Assembly: GCA_028641055.1 (NCBI GenBank)
Contig: CM054057.1
Coordinates: 328,134,482 to 328,198,481 of the forward strand
DNA: 64,000 nt
Direction of reading: 5' to 3'
Source of the DNA: Alopecurus myosuroides
Lineage: Eukaryota > Streptophyta > Magnoliopsida > Poales > Poaceae
Numbering within the stretch: the first letter of the stretch is position 1; every line of letters begins with the position of its first letter. Of this stretch, positions 44,961 to 55,986 are shown one piece after another. The translations under genes were made by a program, and so were the position numbers. The notes beneath the pieces are model-generated. The model was given only the letters and a program-made list of their open reading frames with translations, searched no databases and was not told the origin of the DNA.

Positions 44961-47411
44961 CTAACTTTCAGCTTCTTCAACTGAAAGGAGGCTCTCCACT
45001 ATTGATTCCATTGTTGGCCGTTTCTTCCTGTCCTCCTTAAGGCATGAAACAGCTATCTTGATCAACTCTTTCGCTTGAAGATAGTTGAAATCGCCAACCA
45101 GTCTGAAATCTACAAACTCTGCTAACCACAATGGTTCCTCTCCCTCCAACCTGTACGAAAGCATCTTAACAAACTTCTTGAGCACCACATGGACATCCTC
45201 CTCCAAACCCACGACGAAATCGAGAATTCTTGTTCCTGTTACTAGTTCAAGGAGCACGACTCCATAGCTATACACGTCAACCTTCGCTGTTATTGGTAAA
45301 CCGGTGACCCACTCCGGAGCAATGTAACCTAAGGTTCCTCGTGCCTGCGACACGTTCTGATTAGACCCTGATCTGCTGAGAAGCTTAGCGAACCCAAAGT
45401 CGGTGATCTTAGGTTCTAGATCCTGATCCAGCAGAATGTTGTCCGGCTTCAGGTTGCAGTGGATGACCCACTCTAGACACTCATGGTGAAGATAGGCCAT
45501 CCCCTTTGCAACACCTAAAGCAATGTTAAACCTCTTATTCCACTCCAGCAAGATTTTGTTGCTGAACAGTATGTTAGCTAATGAACCGTTCTCAACATGC
45601 TCCAAGACCAACATCCTGTGGGATCTCTCTGAGCAAAATCCCCATATTCTTGTCAGATTCATATGGTTGATCCTTGCAATAACATGCAACTCATCCTGGA
45701 ACTCTGCCTTGTTCCGTGTTACATTGTCCAGCCTTTTTACGACCACCTCTCGTGCATCGTCCAAGGTTCCCTTGTAGGAAATGCCTGAACCTCCCCATCC
45801 AAGCTCATGTTTGAACTTTTCAGTTGCCTTGGCCAGCTCTCTGTAACTGTACATCCTAAAATGACTAGTCATCACCCTGTAGCCTTCCTCGGCCACCAAT
45901 TCCTGCGACGACCTAAACTCCCTCCGTAGAACGAAGAACCACGCAAATGTGAAGAAGAAAACCTCAATGACAAAAAATGCAGCAATGAACCCGTAGAAGT
46001 AGAACCATTTTGGTTCATCCCTGGCATTTTCAAGCACGACGTCTGCCACTGGTTCTATGGTTGTTGTGCTCACATGACCACATTCAAGGTGATGCTTTTC
46101 ACTGTTCAGCACATTGGACTGCGGAACAATGGTATTTGTAAAATTGGTACTTGCTGGGAGTTTGATGTACATTGTGCGCACGGTGGGTGTTGGGAAAGTC
46201 CTTCCATTGAAAAGAAAATTCTTTGGATAACATGTGCCATTTCCTTCTTGGTATTGAAAACCTTTACAGGTGCAATCACTAAAGCATACATTCCTACAAT
46301 GCTGCCAAGACACTTGTTCGATTCGTTGCTGGTCAGATCCCCAAAAATCAGTGTCTGGAAGGCGCAAGAATTTTACATCGTGTTCCCCGTCCCCGCATCC
46401 GATGGTATCCAATATAAGCTTGCAACCCTGTGTCCAGTTGCCTGGATTCCTAATTGCATAACCAGGTGGGCAAGAACAAGTTGGTGCAGGGGAGTAGTGG
46501 CATATCCCATATGGACCACACAGGCCATGAATCATGCACGGCTGAGACACAGCCAACCATGAAACAGTCCACTTCCTGTTTGAATCTGATCCATTGCTCA
46601 AGCTGTATAACCTAAGATTACCATCGTAATCAAGGGTAAGTCTTCTCCTAATCCCATAACTTTTATCAGAGGCAACAAGGGGCTGCTGCGAAGCGAAATC
46701 ACTAGCAAAAAATTTCCCAGAATCATCAAGGTTCCCCATCCTAGTACTGTTATAGAGGTTCCTGTTATTCTCATAGTACTGGAAATCAGGATCAGGCCAG
46801 TATATGTCAGAAACATTAGTGTCATCGTACATCAGAGACAAGATAGATTGGTCACTAAAACGGAAAGTGTAGTGACCAAGAACATGCAGCTGGGTGGAGG
46901 AGACTATCTTTGCCGTGGCAGGAATTCGCTGAGTGGGTAGGAAGGTGTCTGTCGGTGAATCGAAGCTCTGCCAAACAACGGCGCTGCTCGTGTTTTTCAG
47001 GACGAGGTTTCCAGTGTCAAGAAGCTGAGCATACTGGATATTTGGGAGGTTGCCCTCAGTTTGCCACACAACCGCACCGTTGTAGTCGATGAGGACCATG
47101 ACACCATCCTTGCGCATGGTAACAACTGACCTCCTGGAGCGCACAGGGCGGCCACGGTTGGCACTCCAGACAACGGTTTTGTCCAGTGAGTTAGAGTACC
47201 ATATGGAGAAGGTGAATGCACCGGTGTAGATGTTGTGGAAGCCACAGGAGAACGTACCGTCCGGTGATCTCAGGATGCTGGTCTCATAATCCTCAACGGC
47301 GAGGGAGGATTTCAGTGCTAGGACGTCGCCACGAGGTGCCACACCACCAGCAACAATGGTTGGTAGAGCAATCAAAGATAGGAGCAGGGTGGAGAGGAAG
47401 GGAGTAGCCAT
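44961..47411 (-). CDS. S-domain receptor-like kinase B, ZmPK1 type, catalytic Asp replaced by Asn
   Basis: Intronless, 816 aa from the ATG at 47411 (AACCATGG context; the frame upstream starts only at TTG). Signal peptide MATPFLSTLLLSLIALPTIV. B-lectin (VWSANRGRPV, LIDYNGAVVWQT, VWQSFDSPTDTFLP), EGF-like (CMIHGLCGPYGICHY, CSCPPGY), PAN-like region, transmembrane (WFYFYGFIAAFFVIEVFFF), kinase. The G-loop GWGGSG and Lys559 (VVVKRL) are present, as are DFG (Asp671) and APEW, but the catalytic loop reads HCNLKPDN: Asn653 (codon AAC, 45455-45453) replaces the catalytic Asp. By what is known of protein kinases this should abolish or greatly reduce phosphotransfer. The frame is intact, so it may be a functional pseudokinase. 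Paralogue A keeps Asp. Confidence 0.94.
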   Translation of the reverse strand: MATPFLSTLLLSLIALPTIVAGGVAPRGDVLALKSSLAVEDYETSILRSPDGTFSCGFHNIYTGAFTFSIWYSNSLDKTVVWSANRGRPVRSRRSVVTMRKDGVMVLIDYNGAVVWQTEGNLPNIQYAQLLDTGNLVLKNTSSAVVWQSFDSPTDTFLPTQRIPATAKIVSSTQLHVLGHYTFRFSDQSILSLMYDDTNVSDIYWPDPDFQYYENNRNLYNSTRMGNLDDSGKFFASDFASQQPLVASDKSYGIRRRLTLDYDGNLRLYSLSNGSDSNRKWTVSWLAVSQPCMIHGLCGPYGICHYSPAPTCSCPPGYAIRNPGNWTQGCKLILDTIGCGDGEHDVKFLRLPDTDFWGSDQQRIEQVSWQHCRNVCFSDCTCKGFQYQEGNGTCYPKNFLFNGRTFPTPTVRTMYIKLPASTNFTNTIVPQSNVLNSEKHHLECGHVSTTTIEPVADVVLENARDEPKWFYFYGFIAAFFVIEVFFFTFAWFFVLRREFRSSQELVAEEGYRVMTSHFRMYSYRELAKATEKFKHELGWGGSGISYKGTLDDAREVVVKRLDNVTRNKAEFQDELHVIARINHMNLTRIWGFCSERSHRMLVLEHVENGSLANILFSNKILLEWNKRFNIALGVAKGMAYLHHECLEWVIHCNLKPDNILLDQDLEPKITDFGFAKLLSRSGSNQNVSQARGTLGYIAPEWVTGLPITAKVDVYSYGVVLLELVTGTRILDFVVGLEEDVHVVLKKFVKMLSYRLEGEEPLWLAEFVDFRLVGDFNYLQAKELIKIAVSCLKEDRKKRPTMESIVESLLSVEEAES

Positions 47412-48595
47412 GGTTGCAGAGATTATCAAGCTGCAGGTTCAGGATGAGCATGACTAGGCTGGCAATGGAGTTAGTCTTCTAGATGCCCCATGTGGTGTTG
47501 GTCAAATACACTGGTAGCCATGGTTGGAATACTTCTTGTCTGCATGCAGCTTGAGACTTTGCAAAAATAGTATCCTGCAGAGGAGAAGGGCTACTAATTG
47601 GACTTTGTTACCTGAAAGGGATTAAAAGTCCACAAGGTGAGAGAAGCATCTTTCCAACGCAAGAGTTTATCTGTGTGAGTTTGAGACTTGTCAATGAATA
47701 TACAGGCAGATGGTGATGCTTGATTGTGACATTTCCATAATCTTGGAGGCACTGCCTTCCAAGGTGAAAGTCAATGTCCAGCCAGATGGCAGCATCTAAT
47801 TTTTCTTTTCAACCCTTTCTACCCTGCTCACCAACCCTATTTGTGCAGAACTTTGACACGGTCAATTAAATACTAAGGTAGAGGTACCTTCCTTGGTGAA
47901 ATTTGAGAAAATGAATCTTGAGGATGCATTGGCCCTTATACCACTGTTACTTGATCTGTTCAGAAACATACACATCTGTAACTATGAGGGATGAGGCACA
48001 ATATGTAAAAGATGATTCATGTGGAATAAAATCTAGTAAGATTACAATTTTACAATATGCTGGAGTTATTTTTCTTATGACCAAATTGTCATATATTATT
48101 GAACTGATTGAGTACAAAATCTTTATGTGCTACTAATGAACTGAAATAACCTAGTTCTAATTTATTTATAAATTGATTAGAACCAGTTTCTTGTATCTAC
48201 TCTGTACCAGCAGTACAAAAACAGACCGAATATAGCACACATGGAATTATATGAGAACATATCCTAGCACTGGTAACCAGTATTGATGAATAGGCCACTA
48301 ATAAATGAACAGATCAATCAATAGGACGAAAAAATATTAAATAGTGAAGTATAATCTGCATCAACAATAGAACCAGCCGAAGCCCATCAGAAGTTATATG
48401 AAAACATATCCCAATCAAGCATGTTCAAAACTAAATGAGAACATTATCCTAGCGATCAGTGTTCAGAGATGCAAGCTATATTATTGATCTAATCCCGCGA
48501 TACATGTCCAAAACAGTGAACAATGAGTAGCAAGATTATGAAAAAGATATTGACAGCAGCATCGATAAGAGCAAGATGATAAGTGCTAAAGTGGT
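47412..48595. other. 5' flank of kinase B and intergenic sequence
   Basis: Promoter side of kinase B (minus). No supported gene; a short open stretch near 47883-47990 is not convincing. Confidence 0.5.
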
Positions 48596-48647
48596 ATGCA
48601 TATTCTACCGGTTAATATTTACAGCCATATCCCTTCTTCAAGAGCAG

Positions 48648-48781
48648 AGGAAGATTGCTATGACATACGAGACGATGTGATGCGCGGATGTGTGAAGTAC
48701 ATCCACAGAAGTGCAGGTCCAGTTAGCCTGAGCCAAGTCAGAACCTGCTGCGAGATGGAAACTGATGTGAGCCAAGATTAG
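48648..48781 (+). other. Terminal-exon-like segment, unidentified
   Basis: After an acceptor-like CCCTTCTTCAAGAGCAG the plus strand is open (EEDCYDIRDDVMRGCVKYI, then AGPVSLSQVRTCCEME) to TAG at 48781. An AATAAA occurs at 49241-49246, as a 3' UTR would have. No upstream exons are recognised between here and kinase B, so it may be a leftover of a broken gene. Confidence 0.25.
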
Positions 48782-49473
48782 TCTAAAGAGGTGAGTTGCT
48801 GTTACGGTGGAATGTGGCAATGGATTGGCCACAGGGCCAGCTGTCTGGTTACTATATAAATCTACATGCTTTAATTTTACCTTTCAATGGAAGTTGCCCA
48901 GGTTCAACTTCTCAAGATGTAATATTTTTGTACAGGTTACCTTGCTCCAGAGCAGCTGCTGAATGCCTGAGCATTTGCTGTAAGGCCGGTCTGATAAATG
49001 GAGAAATGAGGGACAAAGGAAGAAAGGCTGTGATTTGCATTTTGTGACATATATCATGACATCCACAGACTATGCCTTAGTTTTAAAATTATATTCTACA
49101 GATACAGTGTCCACGGAAATCAAATCAAGCGGCTTGTGTTTCAGCAAAATCTGTAGTTTCAGGGAATTAGTGGTCTTTATAGGGATGATCCCCCTGAGTT
49201 CTTATTTTCCCAGCTTGTGGACGGTGTAACTCTCTTTGATTAATAAATGTTTGGTTGATGTTAAAATAAGTAGTTCAGTTAACGTGATTTTCCCCCAGTA
49301 ATAGCTTCGGTGAATAGTCTCGATGGAAGTCAGAGGAAAGACTGCATTCTCCTGGAAAAGTCATGTATATGAATATGATCCATACAACATAATGCGGATA
49401 CAAGAAGAAAAACCTGATGGAGTTTTTTCTGCGTAAAATTTAGGAAACCCTATTTCACAATTACTGCATAACT

Positions 49474-50790
49474 TCACTGAATCTTACTTTCGCGTAAGCC
49501 GCAAGAAAATGACTGTTCTCCACAGGAGCCACTTTCAAACTGCAACGTAGAATTCATGCTATCCGCCGGGCAAGTGTGATTCTGTGACCCATGACTGCTT
49601 CCTTGGTTGTCCTCCTCAACAAGACAACCTGCATTTTCAGCTTCACCAATGTTACGACATCCAGACAAAATCAGATCTAGCATTTTCCTTCGCACAGTAT
49701 AAACAGGGTTAGGCTCAACCAAGAATCCTTTATTGTAACTCTCCCTAAGAATCACCGTTTGTGTGCTTCCTTTGGTCGAGATGTAGAAAATTCCAGGGTG
49801 CTTAAGAAGAAGTTCCCGCAAGTTTACCTCCATAGAGAAAGGTCTCCTGAAGTGCGACAACCTCTCAAGTGGTATCTTCTTCTCTACTGTCGAGCTTAAA
49901 ACTTCATGAAGAATACCAACAATACGTTTCTCAAGGCGCTCGGCATTGCTGATTGGATGCGAGTCATTTTCCTCGTAAGGTTTGGTGTAGGGAAGCCTCT
50001 GCCAATTCTTAAGCTTTTCCCTAAAACCTTTCTCAATCTTAAAGCCGGTAGGGAAGTTAACTGGAAAAGCATATTTTGTCTCATATTCTGCTAACCACTT
50101 TTCTGTATACTCCTTCTCCCTCCATTTTTCAACATCAGCTACAGCTAGATTCTCATCCCTAGAGAGCAATGTCAAAGTATCAGGGGTTTCAAGAGAAAAC
50201 TCAGATGGATGGTTTGGCAGTATAGAACACCTGTAGTCATCAGGCAGACCAAGTTCCTTCCTGATGAGCCATATCGCATGCGTATTCAGAGTCCCATTGG
50301 TAGACATCATGAGAAGTTTCTTCAGCCGCTGAACTAGGGCGGGCTCATTTTCCCTGATGATGGCATCTTCTTCTGCGACCAAATCAGCCATCTTTTGGGT
50401 GATCCTACAGCAGTGGTTCCTTGTGACAGGGTGCACATAAATCTCGAAAATATGGGGATATTTCTTGAGGAAAGCACCGATCTCAATGTTCACCCCGATC
50501 TCGCGCCTCCACCTCAAAAGGAGCTGGAGAGATGCATAGCCGTTCCTCTGCTGAGATATCACCTCGTGCAAATCCAAAGCCTGCCTCAAGTTCCTGAGCT
50601 GAATCATCAGCTTGTCCAGCCTATGGTCCCTTGTTCTGCCCTCCAGCCGAGTCCGCGCCGAATCCACTGGCTTCTTCCATCTCCTTTGCATGTTACGATT
50701 AAACGGCCCGTAGCAAAACGCCTCATCCAACATGTGCGGGCACAGGGAAGATGCATGCAGAGTTATTCGACCAAACACCTTAGATGTCAT
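49474..50790 (-). CDS. PORR-domain organelle RNA-binding protein
   Basis: 438 aa from the ATG at 50790; the longer frame begins at TTG and crosses a splice acceptor, so it is not used. PORR (plant organelle RNA recognition, PF11955) domain from about residue 52 to 395: DHRLDKLMIQLRNLRQALDL, FLKKYPHIFEIYVHPVTRN, MADLVAEEDAIIRENEP, LVQRLKKLLMMS, DYRCSILPNHPSEFSL, then the C-terminal conserved part LRELLLKHPGIFYISTKGS with VILRESYNKGFLVEPNPVY and RRKMLDLILSGC. The family (WTF1, RPD1 and relatives) binds organelle RNA and supports group II intron splicing in chloroplasts or mitochondria. The basic, Ser/His-rich N-terminus fits organelle targeting. Which organelle is not decidable here. The acidic tail after residue 400 is not conserved. 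Confidence 0.93.
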   Translation of the reverse strand: MTSKVFGRITLHASSLCPHMLDEAFCYGPFNRNMQRRWKKPVDSARTRLEGRTRDHRLDKLMIQLRNLRQALDLHEVISQQRNGYASLQLLLRWRREIGVNIEIGAFLKKYPHIFEIYVHPVTRNHCCRITQKMADLVAEEDAIIRENEPALVQRLKKLLMMSTNGTLNTHAIWLIRKELGLPDDYRCSILPNHPSEFSLETPDTLTLLSRDENLAVADVEKWREKEYTEKWLAEYETKYAFPVNFPTGFKIEKGFREKLKNWQRLPYTKPYEENDSHPISNAERLEKRIVGILHEVLSSTVEKKIPLERLSHFRRPFSMEVNLRELLLKHPGIFYISTKGSTQTVILRESYNKGFLVEPNPVYTVRRKMLDLILSGCRNIGEAENAGCLVEEDNQGSSHGSQNHTCPADSMNSTLQFESGSCGEQSFSCGLRESKIQ

Positions 50791-51290
50791 CTCACCTGTA
50801 CGCCGGCGAAGGAAAAGGATACAAACAACACTCCACTGGGAAGAGAAAAAAACTGATTCCGTACTATGAAGGAGCAATTCCAACTAGTTCAATCTGCAAC
50901 GAAAAGGAGTACGTGTCAAAATGTAAGATGCTTGGTTAATTCTGACACCAAAATCGAAAAAAAAAAGTGAAGTAGCGACGAAGTTAGAAAAGCGCCAGTT
51001 TGGTTACCCAGTCTACTGAAAGAAGAGGCACGTGTGCAGTTGCGGTTGCGATTGGAGAAACAAGGGACAAGGAGGTGGGCATTTCATCGAACAGGATGTG
51101 CTCGGGGTGGATGGAGCTCGCTCCGGCGTTCAGAGAAACGTCGCGGATGCGCGTAAGGAAGGTGTATACAAGAGAGTACGAGAGCGACGGCGCGTCGGCG
51201 ACTAAGGGGTAGCAGCAGCGGCGGCGGCGGGATCGGCAGGACGGAAGGGCAGTGAGCAGAGCAGAGCAGAGCAGAGGCGCAACCCGAATG
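50791..51290 (-). promoter_or_regulatory. 5' UTR with intron of PORR gene
   Basis: On minus the GC-rich region 51290-51008 looks like a 5' UTR exon ending at donor ACTGG/GTAACC (51007). Two good acceptors follow: CGTTGCAG (50894) and TTTCTCTTCCCAG (50836). Either leaves the ATG at 50790 as the first in the coding frame. A CTCTG-type pentanucleotide run (AGAGC on plus, 51253-51276) lies in the leader. Confidence 0.5.
51253..51276. repeat. (AGAGC)n microsatellite
   Basis: About five copies of the pentamer AGAGC in the leader of the PORR gene. Confidence 0.9.
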
Positions 51291-53623
51291 GGTGGTTCTG
51301 TCGCTCGCAGCCCTTTTTGCTGGTCGTTGGATTAGCAGGAAGCAAATATCTGCACCGCTCGTCTCGCCAACTCAGCCACGACCAGCTGCCCCGCTAGCCT
51401 CGTTCCTTTCGTTTTCTCCCAAGAGGAGCAGCGGAGTGTTCTTGGCCGCCAGTAGCTGATGCTTTACTTACGCAATAGTATTGCAAAAATGCGCGGGCTC
51501 GACCTGGCGATCCGCGACCGTCGGATCTTGAGCTAAAGGCCTTCGCGACCCGGCGCTTCCAGGAATTTTCAACTGCGCCATAGGAGAGAGAAGCGCTCGT
51601 CCCCATTTCTTTTCCCGTCTTCTCCGGCCGAAATCGCCGCACAAATCGCCTCGCATTTCCGCCGTCTGAGTGGTGCATCATCTCGGATACCGGCGGAGAA
51701 GGAGTAGGGACAGGTGGAGACGCTGCAGTGCCGCTTTTCCTCGCCGCCCTCGGGACCCCTCGCTGCTCCTCCGTCGTGTTTGTTGTGCGCGGTGATGCCT
51801 CGAGCAGCATAAGCCGCTGCCGGCGCTTGCCAGTTTCCACGCGCATTTCCGTTTCAGCTACGCCATGGTCTCGTCTTCCTCCAGTCCGCCCCCATATACT
51901 TCTTACTGTTGCGAACGCGCCGTGGCCGTTCCTCCCTTTTAGTATGCGTGTCGCCGCTAGATCTTGCGACGTACCAGCGTCTTGACCATCGAGAGTCTGC
52001 AGTCCCTTCTTCCATACATTTCTTTCCGTGTGCATCCCTATTTAATCTTAGATTCATGTCAACACTAGTAGCTCCAACAAACTTGTTACTCGCTAGTAAC
52101 TTCTTTGCCTGTTTTCTTTGATCGATTAGAGGGATGTACAGGCATAAGAGCGTTGAGGGAGGCATGCGAGGGTTGGGTAGATGCAAGTATTTTTTTGCGG
52201 ATGTAATCGTTCAGGTTTAATTTTTGTATGTATACTTTGTTACACAAGAACTGATTCGACCTACTCATTTTAAGGAAGCCTACTGGTAGAAACATATCTG
52301 CTACCATCATTATCTACATCTACATCTACACTAATAGAAAAAGACCCAGAGGGTCAGATCCAATAAATCTTGGCCCTTAACCCACTAAATCTAACGCCTC
52401 ATAGCTAATCCGTCTTTGACGGCTGACAATACCCTGCGTTGTAACCATGACTTTTCCTCCGCTAATCCATCGCCACTAATCTGGACGAATCCCCATCGCA
52501 ACCACGACGCTCCGCATACAGTCCTCCCGCAGCCAATGATCCGCTCGAGGTCCATATATCCGTCTGGGGACCCGCTTACATCCCATGACGGCCTGCACGG
52601 GAGGCCCGCGTCGCGCCACGCTCCACGCCGGCCGCCCTCTATCCCTGGAAGTGATGCCGACCCGTGCACGTCCCTTGCTCCGGCGGGACGCACGCAGCTC
52701 CACAACTTCCCTGCAATACTACCATGGGAAGGTGCACTTCCTTCAGATTCGCCATCTTAAATCAATAGACCTGCATTTGAACGAAACCAACTCTAGTTAG
52801 TACGCCATTTTTTCGACTCCACAATTCGTATCAGAAGTAACCAATATTCCAAACTTAATGTTTGTTTAGAGCGGAAATAAATGAAGCAGTGATCTATTTC
52901 TTGGGAGACGCCAATTGGACCATTATTAGTAACCGGAACAGCACTTGCAAAAATTCAGTGCTACGTGTTCAACCAGGTAGTGCCCAGATCATCAAGCTTG
53001 TGATTTATTCCGAAAGGAAAGTTCGTGACAGAACTGCTTCCCCAATACGTAGTTTCTGTGAAGTTTTCGTTTTTACTTCTTCTGATCTAGAGGCACCTAA
53101 TCTATGCTTTTCTGCATGTAGATTTTGTTTTTTAGTATATTGTTGTTGTTGGTTCCTGGAACTTTAATGTCCTGAAGGTATGTTATTTCAAAGAGACGGC
53201 ATTTAATCATGAGATTGGCCTCAAATTTGTTCTCATTTTTGTCCTTGCAATTAAAGGCATCAAATATTTAGATACATTGTTGCAGTCAAAATAGACAGCT
53301 TATGGGGGTGCATACTGAACTATGGTTTTTTACTTTAATAATATCAGTGCTTCTCAATTTATGAATTACTTTTTAAGTAGACGTTCTGTAAGCAAATTTG
53401 TTGGTACTTCTTCAGTATACTTTTGATTGCCATTTTTTGCTTGCAGAATTGCCTGGCCTTTTCAGTGTCCAGGCCTAAACTTTTGATTGCCATTTTTTGT
53501 CATAATAGTCAGGTGGGTGTGAAGGTGAATGAAGGATGGCAATAAGGCGATGTTGCGGATTATCATGTGCTACTTGCCTTTGGTTCTCTTCTTTAACAGT
53601 CCAACTTGATATTTATAGTACAG
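51291..53623. other. Intergenic, composition-driven open frames only
   Basis: 51.4-52.04 kb is GC-rich and open on minus for 213 codons without family likeness. 52.3-52.8 kb has a TCTACACTAATAGAAAAAGA phrase that might be a transposon end. A 20-bp phrase (CTTTTGATTGCCATTTTTTG) occurs twice near 53423 and 53478. No gene supported. Confidence 0.45.
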
Positions 53624-53908
53624 GAAGTGATGCCTCAGGCTGGTAACATCACATGCAAGGGAAAGATGCAAGAAAATAAAAATGCACAAGATGAGGAGTT
53701 GCATTGTGAAAGAGCTTTTTCTGTTACTTTGACTGTTGGCAGCCTTTTATATGCTCAACCAGATCAAGAATTGTTTTCTCTACCCATATTTGAATGTCAT
53801 GATGTCCAACTCCAACATCACGATGTGTACGCAATTCAGGCCACTCATAATTCGGATGATGAAAATGACTCCTTCAAGAAATTGGACCCGGACTCTTTTG
53901 TTTTCAAG
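53624..53908 (+). other. Orphan phase-0 internal exon
   Basis: A 285-bp segment (95 codons) between acceptor TATAGTACAG and donor TTCAAG/GTTTGG, open throughout with phase 0 at both ends. The peptide starts EVMPQAGNITCKGKM, contains CERAFSVTLTVGSLLYAQP and an acidic end (THNSDDENDSFKKLDPDSF). Codon use and edges look like a real internal exon, but neighbouring exons and family are not recognised. It could belong to an expressed gene or a transposon-captured fragment. Confidence 0.35.
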
Positions 53909-55251
53909 GTTTGGACACTCTTCTTCCTTTAGCTATGTGACATGAGGCACATAGATGAAAGTTCAAGCCATGCGAGATGTACATCTGTACCTTTATCCAG
54001 ATTAATAAATTTGTAAAAAATATTTAATGCACCTAGCCTTCTGATTGAATATTAGATACCAATTTTTGTGTCTTTTGATCAATAATTATTGTGGCTTGTT
54101 TGACTATTTTACTTATGGGGAAAAAGAGCAAGTTACTATCGATAATTATTTATTTTGTGTGATGGACTTTCTCAATGAATGTATTGCAAGTTTTTTCTTT
54201 TTACTGCTTATCATTATTGCTTGATTGATTTTTATTGAAGTGGCATCAAGGATCTTGGTGTGTTTAGATAGAATTGTATGTGTAAATTCAAAATCCCCTA
54301 GCCATGAAATCTATTTTGCAGTGTACGCATTATTCGCCCGTGATTGCCGGAGTAAAAAAGTAAAAAAAAAAAATCAGAAAGCCAAGAAGACGAATAAATT
54401 CATAAGATTACTAGTGGGTAGCACGTGCACATTTACTAGTGTGTACCAAATTATCTTTAGGTGTGTAATTAAAAACAAAGTGTGAGCGTCTCTGATGTTA
54501 GTATCTTTTTGATGGGTGTAAGATTTTCTTTGGTAGGAATTTTCACGCATGGAAAATACTTACATCTATAATCATGTGGAAGATAAGTTGCTTTAGTAGA
54601 TAATTGTTGTAGTAGTGCTTGGGAAGTTCAAAATGTTGTAGTACTCTGTTCATCCGTAGTTGGCAACTACGATTATCTGTGCGCCACTCTTTCGGATGTT
54701 GACGAGATAGTAGATCACAAGTTCAGAAAATGTTCTGATGCATAACGCGTCTGACAGTGATATGCATGTCAGATAGGGGCACCACAATGTTAATTCCAAA
54801 TACAGTATTTTTGACAGTCTGAGCTCGCTGGAATCTCAACTGCACGTCGAGAAGTCAGGCAGTGTTTTTTTTCCTGGGGGCGCCTGATTTGTGATACTTT
54901 TTGTTTTTCTTGCGGTCGACATGATTTTTTGCAACTCTAGTTTTACCATGACCCCCAGGCGCTTAATCTTTTTATTGCACAATTTGCCCCCTGTGTGCTT
55001 ACTGAATTTTTGGTTAACTTCGTGTGCCAACTGAGTGTTCCGATGTAAGTTTTTTAGGTATATAAAAATATCTTACTTTCATGAAGATATTTATTCCGTT
55101 AGTTGACACATGTCAGTTTTTTTTGTTAGGAATGTAATATTTATTCTGCTAGTTCTATGAGCATATTTGTGTTTCCCATATTATTGAAAGATGTCAGTTA
55201 TATAGAAATGTACGCAAATATATATAGTTTGCTACTTCCATGAGAGTTACA
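53909..55251. other. AT-rich intergenic or intronic sequence
   Basis: No supported open frame. Homopolymer A and T runs, for example near 54356-54372. Nothing recognised. Confidence 0.45.
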
Positions 55252-55826
55252 TTTTTTTTTAACGGAGCGGCAGGAGCTCTGCCTTTGCATTACAGATAGG
55301 AGAGGGAAAAAAAAACTTTACATCTCATCAGCCAACAGACTAGCTGACAAGAGACTCAAACAACTCGATGTTCCAATTTATATCTAGCGACTTCATGCCT
55401 GGCAGCTAGAGCCGAAGGCAGTCGCTCGATTCCCTGGAAAATACGCCTATTGCGCTCATTCCACGCGCTCCACAGGATGTAAACAGACGCTGGCCTTGGT
55501 TGAGGTTCGCCCATCAATCACCCAGATTTGAGACTGAGGAAGCAATATGTACAGCTCGCGCTTCAGTCGAGGCAAAACTAGCGCACACTGATTTTGAATA
55601 AGGGCAAAGCAGGGCAAGGTGCACGACGCTCTCCAACACCTGGTCACAAAGGCTACACCTGTCGTTGTCCGTCCAGCCTCGGTTCTGAAGTCAATCTGCT
55701 GTCCATAGCTGGTTTTGCAGCAGCAACCAAATAAAGAACCAAACTTTCTCCTCAGCTTTTGCTCTCCACACCAAAGCATGGCAAGGCAGCAGTAGACGCC
55801 CGAAAAACTTGTGCTGCATTGTCCAT
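55252..55826 (-). mobile_element. LINE 3' fragment, minus strand
   Basis: Reading minus from about 55826: KFFGRLLLPCHALVWRAKAE, then EKVWFFIWLLLQNQLWTAD, a TGA stop, LQNRGWTDNDRCSLCDQVLE and HLALLCPYS. This is the zf-RVT zinc-binding end of an L1-type ORF2. It ends in a poly-A tail (T run at 55252-55260 on plus). Heavily 5'-truncated. I could not find a matching target duplication. Confidence 0.78.
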
Positions 55827-55986
55827 CCTTACTGTCACTTTCAGCAGTGAATATAAGGATACATAATAAGTTATGTTTACCCCTTTAATCATCCATACAG
55901 ACCTTTTCATAAATGACCGAGATATCTGATCGGGAAGTCCACCCTAGGCGCATGGGAGTCTTGGAGGATGAAATCCAGGTCAAGGT
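55827..55986 (+). repeat. Duplicated segment, copy A (uninterrupted)
   Basis: About 160 bp (from TACTGTCAC to CAGGTCAAG) that recurs at 56667-56749 plus 57866-57957 with a few substitutions. It contains an open stretch MTEISDREVHPRRMGVLEDE from 55915. It keeps the single-copy TTTCATAAA site that is duplicated around the insertion in copy B. Confidence 0.88.

Noticed and set aside
50791..50883. Longer N-terminus for the PORR protein
   Set aside because: The frame begins with TTG, not ATG, and contains a strong splice acceptor (TTCTCTTCCCAG); the ATG at 50790 is preferred.
51394..52035. 213-codon minus-strand open frame upstream of the PORR gene
   Set aside because: GC-rich, Arg-rich, also open on plus; no domain, no splice context. 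Treated as intergenic.
52323..52440. Second Helitron 5' end (TCTACACTAATAG...)
   Set aside because: No matching hairpin-CTAG terminus found downstream; insufficient.
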